Shown: positions 33,543 through 41,933 of the stretch, piece by piece
How positions within the stretch are numbered: position 1 is the stretch's first letter
How the letters are laid out: every line of letters begins with the position of its first letter
Origin: Bacillota bacterium
Lineage (GTDB): Bacteria > Bacillota > Clostridia > Lachnospirales > Lachnospiraceae
DNA length: 64,000 bases
Direction: 5' to 3'
NCBI GenBank assembly: GCA_023398375.1
Contig: JAEWSH010000128.1
Coordinates: forward strand, 1-64,000
Made by a program: the position numbers and the translations under genes
The notes under the pieces: generated by a model
Database searches by the model: none
Told to the model about the DNA's origin: nothing
Seen by the model: the letters and a program-made list of their open reading frames with translations, nothing else

Positions 33543-34955
33543 ATGTCAGAACAAGTAAAAAAACCAATTGGAATTACAGAGACAATCTTACGTGATGCAC
33601 ATCAGTCTTTGATTGCTACGAGAATGCCGACTGAATTAATGCTTCCAATTATTGACAAGATGGATAAAGTTGGATATCACTCAGTAGAATGCTGGGGCGG
33701 CGCAACATTTGATGCTTCACTTCGTTTCCTGAAAGAAGATCCATGGGATAGACTCAGAAAATTAAGAGCAGGATTTAAAAACACGAAATTACAGATGTTA
33801 TTAAGGGGTCAGAATATTTTAGGATACCGTCATTATGCAGACGATGTGGTTGAATATTTTGTTCAGAAATCTTTTGCAAACGGTATTGATATTATCAGAA
33901 TTTTTGACTGCCTGAATGACCTTCGTAATGTTGAATGTGCTGTAAAGGCTTGTAACAAAGAAAATGGACATGCGCAGGTTGCTCTTTCTTATACGTTGGG
34001 TGACGCATATACCATGGAATACTGGATGGATATGGCAAAACGTATTGAAGAAATGGGCGCTAGTTCGATCTGTATTAAAGATATGGCTGGTTTATTGCTT
34101 CCTTATAATGCAACAGAGTTGATTACAGCAATGAAATCTGCTGCAAAGATTCCGATTCAGCTACATACTCACTATACTTCAGGTGTAGCTAGTATGACAT
34201 ACTTGAAAGCTGTAGAAGCAGGTGTTGATGTAATTGATACAGCAATGTCTCCATTTTCAATGGGAACATCACAGCCGGCAACGGAAGTTATGGTTGAAAC
34301 ATTTAAAGGAACTCCTTATGATACAGGCTTCGACCAAAAATTGCTTGCTGAAATCGCAGAACATTTCAGACCATATAGAGAAGAATGCCTCAAAAGCGGA
34401 CTCCTTTCTCCAAAGGTGCTTGGTGTTGATATTAAGACATTGTTATACCAGGTTCCAGGCGGTATGTTATCAAACATGGTCAGCCAGTTGAAAGAGCAGC
34501 ATGCAGAAGATAAATATGATGCTGTATTAAATGAAATTCCACAGGTACGTAAAGACTTTGGTGAGCCGCCGCTTGTTACACCATCTTCACAAATTGTCGG
34601 TACACAAGCTGTATTTAACGTATTAATGGGTGAGAGATACAAAATGGCAACAGGTGAGACAAAAGACTTGTTAAGTGGTAAGTATGGTGTAACTGTAAAA
34701 CCATTCAATCCGGAAGTTCAGAAAAAAGTTATTGGTGATGCAGAAGTTATTACATGCCGTCCGGCAGATAACATTCCTAACGAATTAGCTAAGATTGAAT
34801 CTGAAATGAAAGAATGGAAACAACAGGATGAAGATGTTTTATCCTATGCATTGTTCCCACAAGTTGCAACCGACTTTTTCAAATATCGTCAGGCACAACA
34901 AGAGAAAGTTGATATGACTCAGGCAGATACAAAAAATGGAGCATATCCTGTTTGA
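33543..34955 (+). CDS. oadA: Oxaloacetate decarboxylase/pyruvate carboxylase-type alpha subunit, no biotin domain
   Basis: A 470-residue carboxyltransferase of the OadA/PycB/transcarboxylase 5S type. The TIM-barrel motif L-R-D-A-H-Q-S-L is at residues 15-22, the carboxylated lysine in C-I-K-D-M-A-G-L near residue 180, and metal ligands in L-H-T-H-Y-T-S-G near residue 210. It ends after the conserved C-terminal domain and lacks the fused biotinyl domain, so it must use the separate carrier. The likely substrate is oxaloacetate (product pyruvate), or the reverse in a transcarboxylase. It is the last gene of the operon. Confidence 0.92.
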   Translation: MSEQVKKPIGITETILRDAHQSLIATRMPTELMLPIIDKMDKVGYHSVECWGGATFDASLRFLKEDPWDRLRKLRAGFKNTKLQMLLRGQNILGYRHYADDVVEYFVQKSFANGIDIIRIFDCLNDLRNVECAVKACNKENGHAQVALSYTLGDAYTMEYWMDMAKRIEEMGASSICIKDMAGLLLPYNATELITAMKSAAKIPIQLHTHYTSGVASMTYLKAVEAGVDVIDTAMSPFSMGTSQPATEVMVETFKGTPYDTGFDQKLLAEIAEHFRPYREECLKSGLLSPKVLGVDIKTLLYQVPGGMLSNMVSQLKEQHAEDKYDAVLNEIPQVRKDFGEPPLVTPSSQIVGTQAVFNVLMGERYKMATGETKDLLSGKYGVTVKPFNPEVQKKVIGDAEVITCRPADNIPNELAKIESEMKEWKQQDEDVLSYALFPQVATDFFKYRQAQQEKVDMTQADTKNGAYPV

Positions 34956-35006
34956 TTTATTAAATGATGCAGCTTGTCTATAGCTGATAAAGCAAAAAAG
35001 TATATG

Positions 35007-35048
35007 AAAAAAGGATTCGTAGATCATATAATCTACGAATCCTTTTTT
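35007..35048. terminator. Bidirectional terminator
   Basis: AAAAAAGGATTCGTAGAT pairs perfectly with ATCTACGAATCCTTTTTT around a six-base loop. It serves the decarboxylase operon and the convergent DUF1622 gene, whose stop codon lies inside the stem. Confidence 0.92.
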
Positions 35049-35362
35049 GTGCTTTCTTCATTCTTTATCTCCCAATGTATTAAGAATGTGAGAAGCGCAC
35101 GTAAAGCAATAATACTTGCAACAATAAATATTTCATGAAATTCCCGTACCATTACGGTTCTTAAAATCTCACTGCCCAGTTTGAATTCAAGTCCCATAGA
35201 AAGACCTTTTGCCAGATTAAGTCGCGTTTTTGGTCTGCAGCGAATATATTCAAAAATACCACGCAGGCAGGCAATAATGATAATAATAACACCGGTATAT
35301 TCAAAAAGCAGTATTGCGTAGTCTACAATTATAACTAAAAAATTTTGTAAAGTATCTATCAT
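35033..35362 (-). CDS. DUF1622 family membrane protein
   Basis: A 109-residue membrane protein with two or three hydrophobic helices. The first is near residues 10-35, and a positively charged region (R-C-R-P-K-T-R-L-N-L-A-K-G-L) and a G-L-E-F-K-L-G-S-E-I-L-R-T block follow; the latter is characteristic of DUF1622. The function is unknown. The start at 35362 is behind GGAGG; an upstream in-frame extension of 32 residues is AT-rich and lacks an SD site. The stop codon lies in the shared terminator. Confidence 0.8.
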   Translation of the reverse strand: MIDTLQNFLVIIVDYAILLFEYTGVIIIIIACLRGIFEYIRCRPKTRLNLAKGLSMGLEFKLGSEILRTVMVREFHEIFIVASIIALRALLTFLIHWEIKNEESTKKDS

Positions 35363-35534
35363 GACCAATATCCTCCATGTGTTAGTATAAGAATAAAAAA
35401 AATAAATGAGAATTAATGTTAATATACATATTTTCTTAAAATTTATTAAATATGTCAAGAAATACTAGATAAATAATTAGTATAATAATTAAAATAATTT
35501 TTACCTTAATAAAGTAAGAAACCTTTTATAATGC

Positions 35535-35563
35535 TTGACAGGAAGAGAAAAGCGTATTAGAAT
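35535..35563 (+). promoter_or_regulatory. Promoter of the TetR-type gene
   Basis: TTGACA (35535-35540) and TAGAAT (35558-35563) are spaced by exactly 17 bp. Confidence 0.75.
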
Positions 35564-35576
35564 AACGTGTGTTATT
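35561..35576. promoter_or_regulatory. Palindromic operator overlapping the -10 box
   Basis: AATAAC-GTGT-GTTATT is a perfect 6+6 palindrome overlapping the -10 box of the TetR-type gene. This is where an autorepressing TetR protein would bind, which is an inference from its position. Confidence 0.6.
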
Positions 35577-35622
35577 AGAGATAGCGATTAATTGTACAGA
35601 AATACTGACCGGGAGGAACAAA

Positions 35623-36177
35623 ATGGCAAGAAAAGAGACCATAACAAAAGAGATGATAATAGATACAGCGTTTCTTTTGACTTGTGAAGAAGGAATTGAG
35701 CATGTAACAGCAAGAAAACTTGCTGCAAAGGCAAATTGTTCTACGCAGCCCATTTTCCGCATTTATAAGAATATGGAAGAATTGCAGGATGATTTATATC
35801 AGAAAATGATAGATTATTTTGAAGATTTTTATGCGTCATCTCCTAAAAAAGAAGATACGCCATTTGTAAATCTTGGTTTTGCATATATTAAATTTGCAGA
35901 GAAAGAAAAGCATTTATTCAGAGCATTATTTTTATCAGAAAACCGCGTTGGAAAAAGTTTATATGAATTGCTGAATGGAAATACAGGTGCAGTTGTAACG
36001 CAGATAAATAAAGCTAAAATGAACGGCACAACGAATGCAAGCGAACTATTTATGAAAATGTGGATTTTTATTCATGGAGCCGCTTGTATGGTGATTACGG
36101 GGGATTATGATCTGTCAGAAGAAGAGACGATTTCGTTATTAAAAGATTCCTATTCGGCTTATGCAAAAAAATCATGA
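35623..36177 (+). CDS. TetR/AcrR family transcriptional regulator
   Basis: A 184-residue one-component repressor. The N-terminal helix-turn-helix (about residues 8-52) has the family pattern I-I-D-T-A-F-x-L, then V-T-A-R-K-L-A-A-K-A-N-C-S-T-Q-P-I-F-R, close to the usual A-x-x-x-G-V-S...Y/F. The C-terminal ligand domain is unassigned. The start at 35623 follows GGGAGG. A palindrome in its promoter suggests autoregulation. The next gene, RpiR-like, starts 37 bp downstream; no transporter lies next to it. Confidence 0.9.
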   Translation: MARKETITKEMIIDTAFLLTCEEGIEHVTARKLAAKANCSTQPIFRIYKNMEELQDDLYQKMIDYFEDFYASSPKKEDTPFVNLGFAYIKFAEKEKHLFRALFLSENRVGKSLYELLNGNTGAVVTQINKAKMNGTTNASELFMKMWIFIHGAACMVITGDYDLSEEETISLLKDSYSAYAKKS

Positions 36178-36214
36178 TAAAAATCGTATCAGGCAGTATA
36201 GGAGCTAGGATTAA

Positions 36215-37129
36215 ATGAATGATATTATAACAAGAATTAATGACGGCTTTTCCCATATGAGTAAAAGTCATAAAGCAATTGCAACATTTATTTCTGATCA
36301 TTATGAGCAGGCGGTATTTATGACGGCAGCAAAACTGGGAGAAACAGTTGGCGTCAGTGAATCAACCGTTGTAAGATTCGCATCAGGAATTGGTTATGAA
36401 GGTTACCCGGAATTCCAAAAGGCTTTGGAAGAGTGGGTACAGAATAAATTGAATACGGTTCAGAAAATTGGTGCGAAATACGGAAATAGTACGCAATCTG
36501 AGATTCTGACAGATGTTTTGACCGCTGATATGGAAAAGATAAATGATACCATGCAGAATTTAGATCCGGTAGCATTTGAGACAGCAGTTGATATTATTCT
36601 GAATGCAAAAAATATATACATAGTGGGAATACGAAGCTGTGAACCATTGGCTGATTTTTTGAGCTTTTATTTAAATATGATTCGTGGAAATGTACAGTTA
36701 TTACGAACTACCAGTGTAAGCGAAATGTTTGAGCAGATGATTCGTATAGATGAGAGAGACGCTATTATAGGTATCAGTTTTCCAAGGTATTCCATGCGAA
36801 CCTTAAAAGTAATGGAATTTGCGAATGACAGAAATGCGAAAGTGGTTACGATTACAGATTCTGTTCATTCACCGATGAATTTGTATTCATCCTGTAATTT
36901 GCTCGCAAGAAGTGATATGGTATCGATCGTAGATTCTTTAGTGGCTCCGCTCAGTGTGATCAATGCATTAGTAGTAGCGTTATGCTTGAAGAGACCGGAG
37001 GAAGTGAAGAACAATCTGGAAACATTAGAAGAGGTATGGAATAATTATCAGGTATATTTAAATGATGAAATTAATTTTATTGATGAAGAGCCTATGCTGA
37101 ATTATCCATTGAAGAAAAACAAAGAATAG
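36215..37129 (+). CDS. RpiR/MurR family regulator (HTH plus SIS domain)
   Basis: A 304-residue regulator with an N-terminal RpiR-type helix-turn-helix (residues 1-78; K-S-H-K-A-I-A-T-F-I, then V-G-V-S-E-S-T-V-V-R-F-A) and a C-terminal SIS sugar-phosphate binding domain (from about residue 125; V-G-I-R-S-C-E-P-L, then I-G-I-S-F-P-R-Y-S). It senses a phosphosugar. No sugar pathway lies directly next to it. It is followed after 7 bp by the HI0933-like flavoprotein gene, which may be co-transcribed. Confidence 0.92.
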   Translation: MNDIITRINDGFSHMSKSHKAIATFISDHYEQAVFMTAAKLGETVGVSESTVVRFASGIGYEGYPEFQKALEEWVQNKLNTVQKIGAKYGNSTQSEILTDVLTADMEKINDTMQNLDPVAFETAVDIILNAKNIYIVGIRSCEPLADFLSFYLNMIRGNVQLLRTTSVSEMFEQMIRIDERDAIIGISFPRYSMRTLKVMEFANDRNAKVVTITDSVHSPMNLYSSCNLLARSDMVSIVDSLVAPLSVINALVVALCLKRPEEVKNNLETLEEVWNNYQVYLNDEINFIDEEPMLNYPLKKNKE

Positions 37130-37136
37130 GAGTAAT

Positions 37137-38372
37137 ATGAGCAAAGTAATCATAATAGGCGGTGGCGCTGCGGGTATGATAGCAGCAGTATATGCATCAA
37201 AATTCGGTCATACAGTGGAATTATATGAAAAAAATGAAAAATTGGGGAAAAAGATATTTATCACAGGAAAAGGAAGATGTAATGTAACAAATGCCTGCAA
37301 TGTGGAAGATTTATTTCAAAATGTGATAAGTAATTCTAAGTTTCTGTATAGTGCTTTTTACGGATTTGATAATGCATCCACTATGGGTTTTTTTGAAGAT
37401 TCCGGTTGTAAATTAAAGACAGAACGCGGCGAAAGAGTATTCCCGGTATCAGACCACTCCTCAGATATCATTCGGGCACTTCAGGAACAGATGCGGTTGA
37501 ACAGAGTAAATATCCATTTAGATACAGCGGTAAAAGAACTAGTGATAAAGGAATCCTGTATAAATGGAGTCGTGTTGAAAGATGGAACGAAAATAAATTG
37601 TGATGCCGTGATAATAGCAACAGGAGGTAAGTCATATCCGTTAACGGGATCTACCGGAGATGGTTATATATTTGCTAAGAAAGCAGGACATACCATAACA
37701 AAATTATCACCAGCATTAGTTCCGTTTGAAATAAAAGAATCTTTTTGTAAAGAGCTTCAGGGACTAGCACTTAAAAATGTACAGGCAGCTTTATTGGACG
37801 AAGGAAAGGAACTTTATTCAGGATTTGGAGAGATGTTGTTTACCCATTTTGGGGTGAGCGGCCCATTAATTTTAAGTGCCAGCAGCTTTTATGCAAAGAA
37901 GAAAAAAGATAATCAGAGCAACACTGTATTAAGGCTGGATTTGAAACCGGCATTGACGGAAGAACAGTTAGACAAAAGGGTACTGCGCGATTTTGAAGAA
38001 AATAAAAATAAACAGTTTAAAAATGCGATAACTGGATTATTCCCAAATAGATTGATTCCTGTTATGATTGAGATGTCTGGGATTGATTCTGAGAAACCAG
38101 TCAATGATATAGGACGCGAAGAAAGGAAGAACTTTGTTCATAAAATAAAAAATTGGGATATGACAATCCTTAGAACCCGTGATTTTAACGAGGCAATCAT
38201 AACACAAGGAGGAATTTCGGTAAAAGAAATCAACCCATCTACAATGGAATCTAAATTCGTTAAAAATCTTTTTTTTGCAGGTGAAGTGATTGATGTGGAT
38301 GCACTTACAGGTGGATTCAATTTGCAGATTGCGTGGTCTACCGGATTTTTGGCTGGAAGCGCAATTGAGTAA
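37137..38372 (+). CDS. HI0933/YhiN-like FAD-dependent oxidoreductase
   Basis: A 411-residue flavoprotein. The FAD-binding Rossmann loop I-I-G-G-G-A-A-G-M-I-A-A is at residues 5-16, the family-specific G-K-G-R-C-N-V-T-N near residue 43, and A-T-G-G-K-S-Y-P-L-T-G-S-T-G-D-G near residue 160. The C-terminal G-G-F-N-L-Q-I-A-W-S-T-G completes the FAD site. The HI0933 family is widespread and poorly characterised; tRNA-modification roles have been suggested for distant relatives. Length is normal (about 410). It precedes cmk, as in many Firmicutes. Confidence 0.92.
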   Translation: MSKVIIIGGGAAGMIAAVYASKFGHTVELYEKNEKLGKKIFITGKGRCNVTNACNVEDLFQNVISNSKFLYSAFYGFDNASTMGFFEDSGCKLKTERGERVFPVSDHSSDIIRALQEQMRLNRVNIHLDTAVKELVIKESCINGVVLKDGTKINCDAVIIATGGKSYPLTGSTGDGYIFAKKAGHTITKLSPALVPFEIKESFCKELQGLALKNVQAALLDEGKELYSGFGEMLFTHFGVSGPLILSASSFYAKKKKDNQSNTVLRLDLKPALTEEQLDKRVLRDFEENKNKQFKNAITGLFPNRLIPVMIEMSGIDSEKPVNDIGREERKNFVHKIKNWDMTILRTRDFNEAIITQGGISVKEINPSTMESKFVKNLFFAGEVIDVDALTGGFNLQIAWSTGFLAGSAIE

Positions 38373-38440
38373 AAATAGCAAATAAATTTGCATTGAAAGA
38401 ATGCTTATGCATCTTTCTTAGATGGAAAGGGAAATAGAAA

Positions 38441-39103
38441 ATGAGTTTTAGTGTAGCAATAGATGGTCCGGCAGGCGCGGGTAAAAGTACAATTGCAAAA
38501 CGGATTGCAAGGAGAATGAAGTATATTTATGTCGATACGGGAGCAATGTACCGTGCTATGGCACTTTTTTTGATCAGAAATGGTATTAAGGCAGAAGAAA
38601 CGGATAAAATAAGTACCAAATGTAAAGATGCAGATATCACCATTCAATATCAAAATGGTGAGCAGATCGTTTTATTAAATGGTGAAAATGTAAATGGATT
38701 GATCAGAACGGAAGAGGTGGGAAATATGGCTTCTGCAAGTTCTGTAAATAGAGATGTCAGGGTGAAATTGGTTGACTTGCAAAGAGAACTTTCCAGAACA
38801 GCAAATGTCATAATGGACGGCAGGGATATTGGTACTTGTGTATTACCGAATGCTAATGTTAAAATTTATCTGACAGCAAGCAGCCGTGTACGTGCTGAGA
38901 GAAGATTTAACCAATTAACAGCGAGAGGCGAAAAGGTGGATATTGATGTTATAGAAAAAGATATCAGGGAAAGAGACTACAGAGATATGACAAGAGAGAT
39001 ATCTCCCTTAAAGCAGGCAGAAGATGCTATTCTTGTTGATTCTTCGGATATGACAGTGAATGAAGTAATAGAGACAATTATTAATTTAATTCCAGTGACT
39101 TAA
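38441..39103 (+). CDS. cmk: Cytidylate kinase
   Basis: A 220-residue essential nucleotide kinase phosphorylating CMP and dCMP. The P-loop I-D-G-P-A-G-A-G-K-S-T is at residues 7-17, the D-T-G-A-M-Y-R-A substrate block near residue 32, and M-D-G-R-D-I-G-T near residue 125; all match Cmk. The SD site is GGAAAGGG. It forms the conserved Firmicute string HI0933-cmk-ispH-S1, so this part of the window is core chromosome. Confidence 0.96.
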   Translation: MSFSVAIDGPAGAGKSTIAKRIARRMKYIYVDTGAMYRAMALFLIRNGIKAEETDKISTKCKDADITIQYQNGEQIVLLNGENVNGLIRTEEVGNMASASSVNRDVRVKLVDLQRELSRTANVIMDGRDIGTCVLPNANVKIYLTASSRVRAERRFNQLTARGEKVDIDVIEKDIRERDYRDMTREISPLKQAEDAILVDSSDMTVNEVIETIINLIPVT

Positions 39104-39127
39104 ATACAAGTGATAATGAGGTAACAA

Positions 39128-39976
39128 ATGGAAGTGATATTAGCGAAGACAGCTGGCTTTTGCTTTGGTGTGAAAAGAGCTGTAGAACAAGTATATGAGC
39201 AGACAGGATGTAATAAAAAGATAGTTACGTATGGTCCGATTATTCATAATAAAGAAGTTGTGAAAGACCTTGAAAAAAAAGGCGTCCGGGTAATCGATAA
39301 TCTGGATGATCTGGACAAGGTAAATGACGGTACGCTTATTATCCGTTCGCATGGAGTGTCAAAGGATATTTATAAGGCCATTCGTGACAAGAAGATAGAA
39401 TGTATAGATGCGACTTGTCCTTTTGTCAAAAGAATCCATAAAATAGTAGAAAAAGAAAGTTTGAACGGTTGTCAGATTGTAATTATTGGCAATGACGGAC
39501 ATCCGGAAGTAGAGGGCATCAAAGGATGGTCCGGAACACCAGCAGTCGTAATCGAATCCAAGGAAGCAGCAGATAAATTTATAAACAAAACAAATCAAAA
39601 AATATGCATTGTATCACAGACGACATTTAACTACAAGAAATTTCAAGAATTAGTTGAAATTTTCCAAAAAAAAGGTTATGATATAATTGTTGTGAATACG
39701 ATATGTAGTGCAACTGAAGAACGACAAGCTGAGGCAAGCAAGATTGCAGGTCAGGTCGATGCAATGATAGTAATAGGTGACACTCACAGTTCCAATACAC
39801 GAAAATTGTTTGAAATATGTAGTAAGGAATGTGAAAACACTTATTTCATACAGACACTGGATGACTTGAATTTAGATTTACCTAAATCTGTTCGACTGGT
39901 GGGTATTACTGCAGGGGCTTCTACCCCAAATAATATAATTGAGGAGGTTCAAAATTATGTCAGAATTAACTTTTGA
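39128..39976 (+). CDS. ispH: 4-hydroxy-3-methylbut-2-enyl diphosphate reductase IspH
   Basis: A 282-residue iron-sulfur enzyme, the last step of the MEP isoprenoid pathway. Three cysteine ligands are visible: A-G-F-C-F-G-V-K-R-A near residue 12, D-A-T-C-P-F-V near residue 96, and N-T-I-C-S-A-T near residue 188. The E-x-R-Q-x-E block follows the last. Length is standard. Its end overlaps the S1 protein gene by 20 bp; in several clostridia the two are fused into one protein, but here a stop codon separates them. Confidence 0.96.
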   Translation: MEVILAKTAGFCFGVKRAVEQVYEQTGCNKKIVTYGPIIHNKEVVKDLEKKGVRVIDNLDDLDKVNDGTLIIRSHGVSKDIYKAIRDKKIECIDATCPFVKRIHKIVEKESLNGCQIVIIGNDGHPEVEGIKGWSGTPAVVIESKEAADKFINKTNQKICIVSQTTFNYKKFQELVEIFQKKGYDIIVVNTICSATEERQAEASKIAGQVDAMIVIGDTHSSNTRKLFEICSKECENTYFIQTLDDLNLDLPKSVRLVGITAGASTPNNIIEEVQNYVRINF

Positions 39977-41084
39977 ACAAATGTTAGAAGAATCATTTAA
40001 GACAATACACACAGGAGAGGTTATTGAAGGTACAATTATTGATGTCAAGTCAGATGAAGCTGTATTAAACATCGGATACAAATCAGATGGCATTCTTACC
40101 AGAAATGAATACACGAACGAACCAAATGTAGATTTAACGAGTGTTCTCACTGTTGGCAGCAAGATGGAAGTGAAAGTCTTAAAAGTAAATGACGGTGAGG
40201 GACAAGTCTTATTGACATATAAGAGACTTACAGCTGACAGAGGAAATAAAAGAATCGAAGAAGCATTTAATAATCAGGAAGTGCTTACTGCAAAAGTCGC
40301 ACAGGTATTAGAAGGCGGTTTATGCGTTGTGATTGAAGAAATCAGAATATTCATTCCAGCAAGTTTGGTATCTGATTCTTATGAAAAAGATCTTACAAAA
40401 TATGCAGGACAGGAAATCAGTTTTGTGATTAGTGAGTACAATCCTAAGAGAAGAAGATATATAGGAGATCGCAAACAGTTGATCGTAGCACAAAAGGCAG
40501 AAATGCAAAAAGAATTATTTGCCAGAATCAAAGAGGGCGATATAGCAGAAGGAACAGTTAAAAATGTAACTGATTTCGGTGCATTTATTGACTTGGGCGG
40601 AGCTGATGGGTTGCTCCATATTTCTGAGATGTCTTGGGGAAGAGTTGAAAATCCTAAAAAAGTATTCAAAGTAGGCGATAAAGTCAATGTACTGATCAAA
40701 GAAATACAAGGAACAAAGATTGCGCTTAGTTTAAAATTTGATGATGCAAACCCTTGGAAAGATGCAACAACAAAATATGCAGTAGGAAATGTTGTGACTG
40801 GCGTAGTAGCCAGAATGACAGATTTTGGTGCATTCGTTGAGTTAGAACCGGGTGTGGATGCTCTTTTACATGTATCTCAGATATCAAAAGAACACATTGT
40901 AAAACCTTCAGATGCATTATCTACTGGGGATGCGATTACAGCAAAAGTAGTTGATTTCAATGAATCAGACAGAAAAATCAGCTTAAGTATGAAAGCTTTG
41001 GCAGCTCCGGAACCTACTGAAGAAGAGGCAGACGCAGATGTTGTATCTGTAGATATTGATGCTGTGATTTCAGAAGATAAATGA
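39957..41084 (+). CDS. S1-domain RNA-binding protein (RpsA-like)
   Basis: A 375-residue protein of four S1 OB-fold domains: about residues 15-85, 100-165, 190-258 (G-T-V-K-N-V-T-D-F-G-A-F-I) and 275-345 (G-V-V-A-R-M-T-D-F-G-A-F-V, then H-V-S-Q-I-S). It ends in an acidic tail. It corresponds to the short Firmicute S1-like protein that binds RNA at or near the ribosome. The start at 39957 follows GAGGAGG inside ispH, showing translation in a different frame and not a fusion. Confidence 0.92.
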   Translation: MSELTFEQMLEESFKTIHTGEVIEGTIIDVKSDEAVLNIGYKSDGILTRNEYTNEPNVDLTSVLTVGSKMEVKVLKVNDGEGQVLLTYKRLTADRGNKRIEEAFNNQEVLTAKVAQVLEGGLCVVIEEIRIFIPASLVSDSYEKDLTKYAGQEISFVISEYNPKRRRYIGDRKQLIVAQKAEMQKELFARIKEGDIAEGTVKNVTDFGAFIDLGGADGLLHISEMSWGRVENPKKVFKVGDKVNVLIKEIQGTKIALSLKFDDANPWKDATTKYAVGNVVTGVVARMTDFGAFVELEPGVDALLHVSQISKEHIVKPSDALSTGDAITAKVVDFNESDRKISLSMKALAAPEPTEEEADADVVSVDIDAVISEDK

Positions 41085-41108
41085 GATAACATTAAAAGGT
41101 GAATGTGT

Positions 41109-41885
41109 ATGGCATATGATTACGAGCAATTCAAAAAAGCTGTACTTGACTTAACCAAGATTGATCTGAGTGCATACAAAGAGAAGCAGATGAAGCGTAG
41201 AATTGATACACTTATTACAAAGAACAAGATAGATGGTTATGAAAACTTTGTAAAATCAATTAGAACAGATAAAAAGTTATTTGAAGAATTTGTAACATAC
41301 TTAACCATTAACGTTTCGGAATTTTATAGAAATCCAGAACAATGGGACTTACTTGATAAGGATGTTTTTCCGGAGTTAATCAGAAAATTTGGCAGCGGAC
41401 TTAAGATCTGGAGTGCGGCCTGTTCGACAGGTGATGAGCCATATTCTCTGGTTATGGCATTATCAAGACATTTACCATTAAATAAGATTCATATTTATGC
41501 GACAGATTTGGATAAGGTTGTAATTGAAAAGGCTAAAACTGGACTTTATAATGAAAGAAGTTTGGCAGGAGTTCCTGCGGATCTTAAAAAGAAATTTTTT
41601 ACGCAAATTGGACCATCTTTTAAAATCTCTGATGAGGTTAAGGCTTGTGTAGAGTTTAAAGAGCACAATTTGCTAAAAGATACATATCCTTCAAATTGTG
41701 ATTTGGTTGTTTGTCGTAATGTTCTAATATATTTTACAGAAGAGGCTAAAGATGAGGTCTTTATAAAATTCTTAAAATCATTGAGATCGGGCGGAATCCT
41801 TTTTATTGGAAGTACAGAACAAATTGTAAATTATAGAGAATTGGGATATAAAAGAAAAAATTCATTTTTCTATGAAAAACCATAA
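41109..41885 (+). CDS. cheR: CheR-type chemoreceptor methyltransferase
   Basis: A 258-residue SAM-dependent protein glutamate methyltransferase. The N-terminal all-alpha CheR domain spans residues 1-75 (K-R-R-I-D, then N-V-S-E-F-Y-R-N). The catalytic domain carries W-S-A-A-C-S-T-G-D-E-P-Y-S-L near residue 100 and D-L-V-V-C-R-N-V-L-I-Y-F near residue 195, the standard CheR signatures. The ATG at 41109 follows AAGGTG. No other chemotaxis or flagellar gene is within the window, so it is an orphan here. Confidence 0.94.
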   Translation: MAYDYEQFKKAVLDLTKIDLSAYKEKQMKRRIDTLITKNKIDGYENFVKSIRTDKKLFEEFVTYLTINVSEFYRNPEQWDLLDKDVFPELIRKFGSGLKIWSAACSTGDEPYSLVMALSRHLPLNKIHIYATDLDKVVIEKAKTGLYNERSLAGVPADLKKKFFTQIGPSFKISDEVKACVEFKEHNLLKDTYPSNCDLVVCRNVLIYFTEEAKDEVFIKFLKSLRSGGILFIGSTEQIVNYRELGYKRKNSFFYEKP

Positions 41886-41890
41886 TGAAA

Positions 41891-41930
41891 GACAAAAAAC
41901 TCAGGAAATTAGTTTTCCTGAGTTTTTGTC
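41891..41930. terminator. Bidirectional terminator
   Basis: GACAAAAAACTCAGGAAA pairs with TTTTCCTGAGTTTTTGTC around a short loop, between the convergent cheR and YprB-like genes. Confidence 0.92.
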
Positions 41931-41933
41931 TAT

